Positions 60,491 to 64,000 of a stretch of 64,000 nt of DNA are shown here, in pieces; the first letter of the stretch is position 1, and every line of letters begins with the position of its first letter. The position numbers and the translations under genes are program-made. This DNA comes from Variovorax sp. SG517. Lineage in GTDB: Bacteria; Pseudomonadota; Gammaproteobacteria; Burkholderiales; Burkholderiaceae_C. The DNA is taken from NCBI RefSeq assembly GCF_013376045.1, contig NZ_JABMJG010000001.1:930001-994000 (forward strand). The letters run 5' to 3'. The notes beneath the pieces were generated by a model. That model saw nothing but the letters and a program-made list of their open reading frames with translations. It was not told the DNA's origin and did no database searches.

Positions 60491-61237
60491 TCAGTGCGTC
60501 TCGCGCCTCAGCTGCTGCACGTCTTCATGCAGCGACTGCGCCCACGCACGGCGGTCGCGGCCGTGCGGGTCCTGCGGCTCGCCGAAGCGCACGATGGCCA
60601 GGAGCGGCGGCGCGCGCAGCGTGTTCCACAGCGAGACGACGAGGTTGTCGTCGTCGATGTAGCGCGGCGCCTGGCTGGTCTCGCCGGTGGCGGCATCGGC
60701 GAAGCGCAGCGCGGCGGGCAGCACGGGCGCGCCCGAGGAGATCGACGCCTGCAGCAGGTTGGCATGGAAGGGCAGCAGGCCCCGGCCGTCGCTGGTCGTG
60801 CCTTCGGGGAACACGCCGATCAGGTCGCCGCTGCGCAGCGCGTCGGTCATGTGGTGCACCACGCGCAGTGCGTCGCGGCGGCGTTCGCGCTCGATGTAGA
60901 GCGTGCCCGAGCCGGTGGACAGCGTGCCGATCAGCGGCCAGCCCTTCACGTCCGACTTGGACACGAAGCGCACGTGCCGCGCGGCGTGGATGGTGGTGAT
61001 GTCCAGCCACGAGAGGTGGTTGCAGATCAGCAGCATCGGCCCCTTGGCAGGCGGCGTCCCCTGCACCACCAGCGTGATGCCCATCAGCTCCAGCATGCGC
61101 CGCGACCACGCCTGCACGCGCGCGTTGCGCTCGGGCTGCGAGAGCTTCGGGAAGGTGAAGCGGATCGTCCACCAGCCCGAGGCCGCGTGCGCCACCGCGC
61201 GCAGCAGGCGCCAGCCGGCTTTCAGCGAATGAAGCAT
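60491..61237 (-). CDS. plsC: 1-acyl-sn-glycerol-3-phosphate acyltransferase (PlsC family)
   Basis: 248 residues with the acyltransferase motifs NHLSWLD (NHxxxxD) and FPEGT, and a hydrophobic N-terminal segment. It would transfer a fatty acyl group to lysophosphatidate in the inner membrane. It follows the pyrC-like gene by 16 bp. The start at 61237 (MLHSLKAGWR) gives the family length. Another lysophospholipid acyl acceptor is possible. Confidence 0.88.
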   Translation of the reverse strand: MLHSLKAGWRLLRAVAHAASGWWTIRFTFPKLSQPERNARVQAWSRRMLELMGITLVVQGTPPAKGPMLLICNHLSWLDITTIHAARHVRFVSKSDVKGWPLIGTLSTGSGTLYIERERRRDALRVVHHMTDALRSGDLIGVFPEGTTSDGRGLLPFHANLLQASISSGAPVLPAALRFADAATGETSQAPRYIDDDNLVVSLWNTLRAPPLLAIVRFGEPQDPHGRDRRAWAQSLHEDVQQLRRETH

Positions 61238-61253
61238 CGGCGCGCCGGCCCTC

Positions 61254-62540
61254 TCATCCGTGGACGATGCGGCCGGCGACGAGCGTGTGCCGCGCGCGGC
61301 CCTGCAGCGGATAGCCGGCGAACGGCGTGTGCTTGCCCTGGCTCCTGAGCGCGCCGGGCTCCACCTGCCATTCGAGCGCCGGATCGGCGATGCACAGGTC
61401 GGCCACGCCGCCTGGCTGCAGGCGGCCGATGCCGGTGGCCGCGTGGTCGGCGCCCAGCAGGCGCGCAGGCGCGGCGGTGACCACCTCGATGGCGCGCGCG
61501 ATGCCGGCGCCGCTTCGCTCGCCCCAGCGCAGCGCGAGCGGCAGCAGCAGTTCGAGGCCGGTGGCGCCCGCCTCGGCTTCGGCGAAGGGCAGCGTCTTGG
61601 CGTCGGCCTCGACCGGCGTGTGGTCGGACACCAGCGCATCGATGGTGCCGTCGGCCAGCGCGGCGGAGAGCGCGTCGCGGTCGCCCTGCTGGCGCAGCGG
61701 CGGGTTCAGGCGGGCGCGGCTGTCGAAGTAGCCGATGTCGGTGTCGGCCAGGTGCAGCGAGTTGATGCTCACGTCGCAGGTGATCGGCAGGCCCTGCGCC
61801 TTGGCCTGGCGCACCAGCTCCACGCCGCGGGCGCTGGAGATGCGGCACAGGTGCACGCGCGCGCCGGTGCTCTTCATGAGCTCGACGATGGTGAAGATGG
61901 CGATGGTCTCGGCCGACACCGGCACGCCCCCCAGCCCCAGCCGCGTGGCGAGCGGGCCGCTGGCGGCCACGCCCTTGCCGAGGTCGCGATCCTGTGGCCG
62001 CAGCCACACTGTGTAGCCGAAGGTGCTGGCGTAGGAGAGCGCGCGCTGCAGCACCTGCGTGTCGGCCAGCGGCACCTCGGCCTGGCCGAAGCCGATGCAG
62101 CCGGCCTCGGTGAGCTCGGCCATCTCGGTGAGCACGCCGCCGGCGAGGCCGCGCGTGAGCGCGCCCTGCGGGAACAGGCGCGCGGCCTGCAGTTTCTCGG
62201 CGCGGAACTTGAGCATCTCGACCAGGCCGGGCTCGTCGAGCACCGGGTCGGTGTCGGGCGGGCACACGAGGCTGGTCACGCCGCCGGCGATGGCCGCGGC
62301 CATCTCGCTTTCGAGCATGCCCTCGTGCTCGTAGCCGGGCTCGCGCAGCCGCGCGGCCAGGTCGACGAGGCCCGGCGCGACGATGCAGCCGGTGGCGTCG
62401 ATGGTGCGCCCGGCCTTGAAGCCAGCGGGAATGCCGTTGCCGATGCCGGCGATCTTTCCGTCGGCGATGGCGATGTCGGCCTTTTCATCGATGCCCGACG
62501 CGGGGTCGACAACGCGGCCATTGGTGATGTGGATGTTCAT
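61254..62540 (-). CDS. Non-catalytic dihydroorotase-like protein (PyrC'/PyrX type)
   Basis: 428 residues with the dihydroorotase fold, but the zinc motif HxH before LREPG is missing: the segment reads GLVDLAARLREPGYEHEG. Other ligands are also altered, although SDHTPV is retained. Such inactive homologues form a dodecamer with PyrB in Pseudomonas and relatives and are needed for its activity or stability. Here the gene is directly downstream of pyrB, separated by copy C of a dispersed repeat. A true dihydroorotase should be elsewhere in the genome. Confidence 0.88.
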   Translation of the reverse strand: MNIHITNGRVVDPASGIDEKADIAIADGKIAGIGNGIPAGFKAGRTIDATGCIVAPGLVDLAARLREPGYEHEGMLESEMAAAIAGGVTSLVCPPDTDPVLDEPGLVEMLKFRAEKLQAARLFPQGALTRGLAGGVLTEMAELTEAGCIGFGQAEVPLADTQVLQRALSYASTFGYTVWLRPQDRDLGKGVAASGPLATRLGLGGVPVSAETIAIFTIVELMKSTGARVHLCRISSARGVELVRQAKAQGLPITCDVSINSLHLADTDIGYFDSRARLNPPLRQQGDRDALSAALADGTIDALVSDHTPVEADAKTLPFAEAEAGATGLELLLPLALRWGERSGAGIARAIEVVTAAPARLLGADHAATGIGRLQPGGVADLCIADPALEWQVEPGALRSQGKHTPFAGYPLQGRARHTLVAGRIVHG

Positions 62541-62573
62541 GCGTCTGTACTTCCGGTGACGGTCATGGCCTTT

Positions 62574-62671
62574 TCGGGAAACACCGTGGAACCGGCTTCG
62601 CCGGGCCACCGGTGTTGCCCCCGGCAGGGGGTTGGCGAAGCGACACCAAGTGCGCGAAGACTGGGGGCGAG
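62574..62671 (+). repeat. Dispersed intergenic repeat, copy C
   Basis: Same orientation as copy B. The core matches copy A (reverse complement) especially well: GGAACCGGCTT, GCCGGGCC, GGTGTTGCCCCCGG, AGGGGGTTGGCGAAGCG. It lies within the pyr operon, between pyrB and the pyrC-like gene. Confidence 0.78.
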
Positions 62672-62679
62672 CAACATTT

Positions 62680-63642
62680 CTATGCCTCGTTCCCCGCCAC
62701 GATGCTCATCACCGCCATGCGCACGGCGATGCCGAAGGTCACCTGCGGAAGGATCACGCTCTGCTTGCCGTCGACCACGGCGGAGTCGATCTCCACGCCG
62801 CGGTTGATGGGGCCCGGGTGCATCACGATGGCGTCGGGCTTGGCCAGCTGCAGCTTTTCCTGCGTGAGGCCGAAGGTCTTGAAGAACTCCTGCGACGAGG
62901 GCAGCAGCGCGCCGCTCATGCGTTCGTTCTGCAGGCGCAGCATGATGACCACGTCGCAGTCCTTGATGCCCTCTTCGAGCGTGTGGCACACGCGCACGCC
63001 CATGCCGGCCATGTCGCCGGGCACCAGAGTCTTCGGGCCGACCACGCGCACCTCGGCGCAGCCCAGCGTGGTGAGCGCGTGGATGTCGGAGCGCGCCACA
63101 CGCGAATGCAGCACGTCGCCGACGATGGCGACCGTGAGATTCGAGAAATCCTTCTTGTAGTGGCGGATCGTGTACATGTCGAGCAGCCCCTGCGTCGGGT
63201 GCGCGTGGCGGCCGTCGCCGGCGTTCACCACGTGCACGTGCGGCGCCACATGCTGCGCGATCAGGTAGGGCGCGCCCGACTCGCTGTGGCGCACCACGAA
63301 CAGGTCGGCGGCCATGGCGCTCAGGTTGGCGATGGTGTCCAGCAGCGACTCGCCCTTGGTGGCCGAGGAGCGCGCAATGTCGAGGTTGATCACGTCGGCG
63401 CTCAGGCGCTTGGCGGCGATCTCGAAGGTGGTGCGCGTGCGCGTGCTGTTCTCGAAGAACAGGTTGAACACGCTCTTGCCGCGCAGCAGCGGCACCTTCT
63501 TCACCTCGCGGTCGCTCACGCTCGTGAAGTTGGCGGCCGTGTCGAGGATGTGCGTGACGATGTCCTTGGGCAGGCCCTCGATCGACAGCAGGTGGATCAG
63601 CTCGCCGTTCTTGTTGAGCTGGGGGTTTCGCTTGTAGAGCAT
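62680..63642 (-). CDS. pyrB: Aspartate carbamoyltransferase catalytic subunit
   Basis: 320 residues. It makes carbamoyl-aspartate in pyrimidine synthesis. The carbamoyl-phosphate motif STRTRT and the aspartate-side [10 protein letters not shown] segment are present, as is [14 protein letters not shown]. Its ATG overlaps the pyrR stop by one base (TAATG). It is expected to complex with the inactive PyrC-like protein. Confidence 0.95.
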   Translation of the reverse strand: MLYKRNPQLNKNGELIHLLSIEGLPKDIVTHILDTAANFTSVSDREVKKVPLLRGKSVFNLFFENSTRTRTTFEIAAKRLSADVINLDIARSSATKGESLLDTIANLSAMAADLFVVRHSESGAPYLIAQHVAPHVHVVNAGDGRHAHPTQGLLDMYTIRHYKKDFSNLTVAIVGDVLHSRVARSDIHALTTLGCAEVRVVGPKTLVPGDMAGMGVRVCHTLEEGIKDCDVVIMLRLQNERMSGALLPSSQEFFKTFGLTQEKLQLAKPDAIVMHPGPINRGVEIDSAVVDGKQSVILPQVTFGIAVRMAVMSIVAGNEA

Positions 63643-64000
63643 TACTTGCTTTCCTCCAGCTTCAGGCTGAATGCGCCGTCGGCAGCGCGGGCCAGGGCCA
63701 ACAGTTGGGAGTTCGGCAGCGTGAGCGTCGTCGCGGCAAAGTCGGCGGCCACGGGCAGTTCGCGGCCGCCACGGTCCACCAGCACCGCCAGGCGCACGCT
63801 GGCCGGGCGGCCGAAGTCGAACAGCTCGTTGAGCACCGCGCGGATGGTGCGGCCGGTGTAGAGCACGTCGTCGAGCAGCAGCACGTCGGCGCCGTTCACG
63901 TCGAAGGGCAGCGAGGTCTGCGCGCTGGCCGACAGGCCGCGGCGCGCGAAGTCGTCGCGGTGCATGGCCGAGGAGATGACGCCGGGCGCGCCGGGCAGGC
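63642..64000 (-). CDS. pyrR: PyrR-type regulator/uracil phosphoribosyltransferase, 5' end outside the window
   Basis: About 119 C-terminal residues are visible. The PRPP-binding motif is clear ([20 protein letters not shown]), followed by [12 protein letters not shown], typical of PyrR. It precedes pyrB, as in other Betaproteobacteria and Pseudomonas. PyrR proteins regulate pyr genes or salvage uracil. The start lies beyond position 64000. Confidence 0.9.
   Translation of the reverse strand, partial: LPGAPGVISSAMHRDDFARRGLSASAQTSLPFDVNGADVLLLDDVLYTGRTIRAVLNELFDFGRPASVRLAVLVDRGGRELPVAADFAATTLTLPNSQLLALARAADGAFSLKLEESK

Noticed and set aside
62537..62989. Separate gene on the minus strand opposite the pyrB end and repeat copy C
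   Set aside because: It spans the dispersed repeat and the out-of-frame pyrB sequence and lacks any start signal or domain.

Overview
The window is GC-rich (roughly two-thirds G+C by eye) and tightly packed. Its gene content points to a Betaproteobacterium of the Comamonadaceae, most likely Variovorax-like: a PcaQ-controlled protocatechuate dioxygenase pair, a DUF1841 gene, an NAD-linked fds formate dehydrogenase, Tct-type tripartite transport, and pyrR-pyrB with a non-catalytic pyrC homologue. No insertion sequence, prophage, CRISPR array or rRNA was seen. There is one tRNA, tRNA-Arg(CCT).

Layout. (1) 1-1614 (+): tail of a probable Flp/Tad pilus TadG-like protein and a sigma-54 activator with an atypical receiver. 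(2) 1737-15444 (-): a type I secretion and adhesin locus. It holds a giant repeat protein with a LapA-like N-terminal module, a long Asp-Ala tract and [12 protein letters not shown] tandem repeats, a Pal/OmpA lipoprotein, a 1028-residue fusion of an alpha/alpha-toroid-like domain to a MurF-like ligase with a broken P-loop, a coupled 97-residue membrane protein, and ABC, HlyD and TolC components. A paralogue of the giant protein lies 41 kb away at 56995-59820. (3) 15759-18661: DUF1841, pcaQ and pcaHG. (4) 18753-23503: cytochrome c4-like protein, then a MoxR / small membrane protein / GNAT / Sel1 / CoxE-type VWA string. (5) 23567-30000: tamA, tamB and a small membrane protein. (6) 29997-56013: a large oxalate and formate region, almost all on the minus strand. 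It contains fdsGBA-fdhD-fdsD, a gamma-carbonic anhydrase, an OxlT-type antiporter, a LysR gene, pyruvate kinase, a PanE-like reductase, an FAH-family protein, a SucCD-like CoA ligase, two formyl-CoA transferases (one translationally coupled to a single-PAS protein), oxalyl-CoA decarboxylase, an FNR-type regulator, a cytidylate kinase-like/BON fusion and tctABC. (7) 56267-60028: tRNA-Arg, eroded sequence and the second repeat protein. (8) 60101-64000 (-): a small secreted protein, plsC, pyrC-like, pyrB and pyrR (cut by the window end).

How the parts work together. In region 6 oxalate would enter by the OxlT-type carrier, and possibly a carboxylate by TctABC. It would be activated by formyl-CoA transferase and decarboxylated to formyl-CoA by Oxc, and the released formate would be oxidised to CO2 by FdsABGD, yielding NADH. 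Five copies of a TTGAC-N4-GTCAA-like palindrome (one with TTGAT) sit in front of the fds operon, the OxlT gene, a 54-residue ORF, the oxc/regulator divergent promoter and tctC. The regulator encoded at the oxc promoter carries an FNR-type E-x-x-S-R recognition helix, so these look like one regulon. In region 2 the repeat proteins are the natural cargo of the adjacent type I exporter. The Mur-ligase fusion between cargo and exporter is the most unusual gene in the window.

A dispersed repeat of about 95 bp occurs three times (1619, 47892, 62574). Motifs, starts and repeats were read by eye. Nothing was searched against a database.
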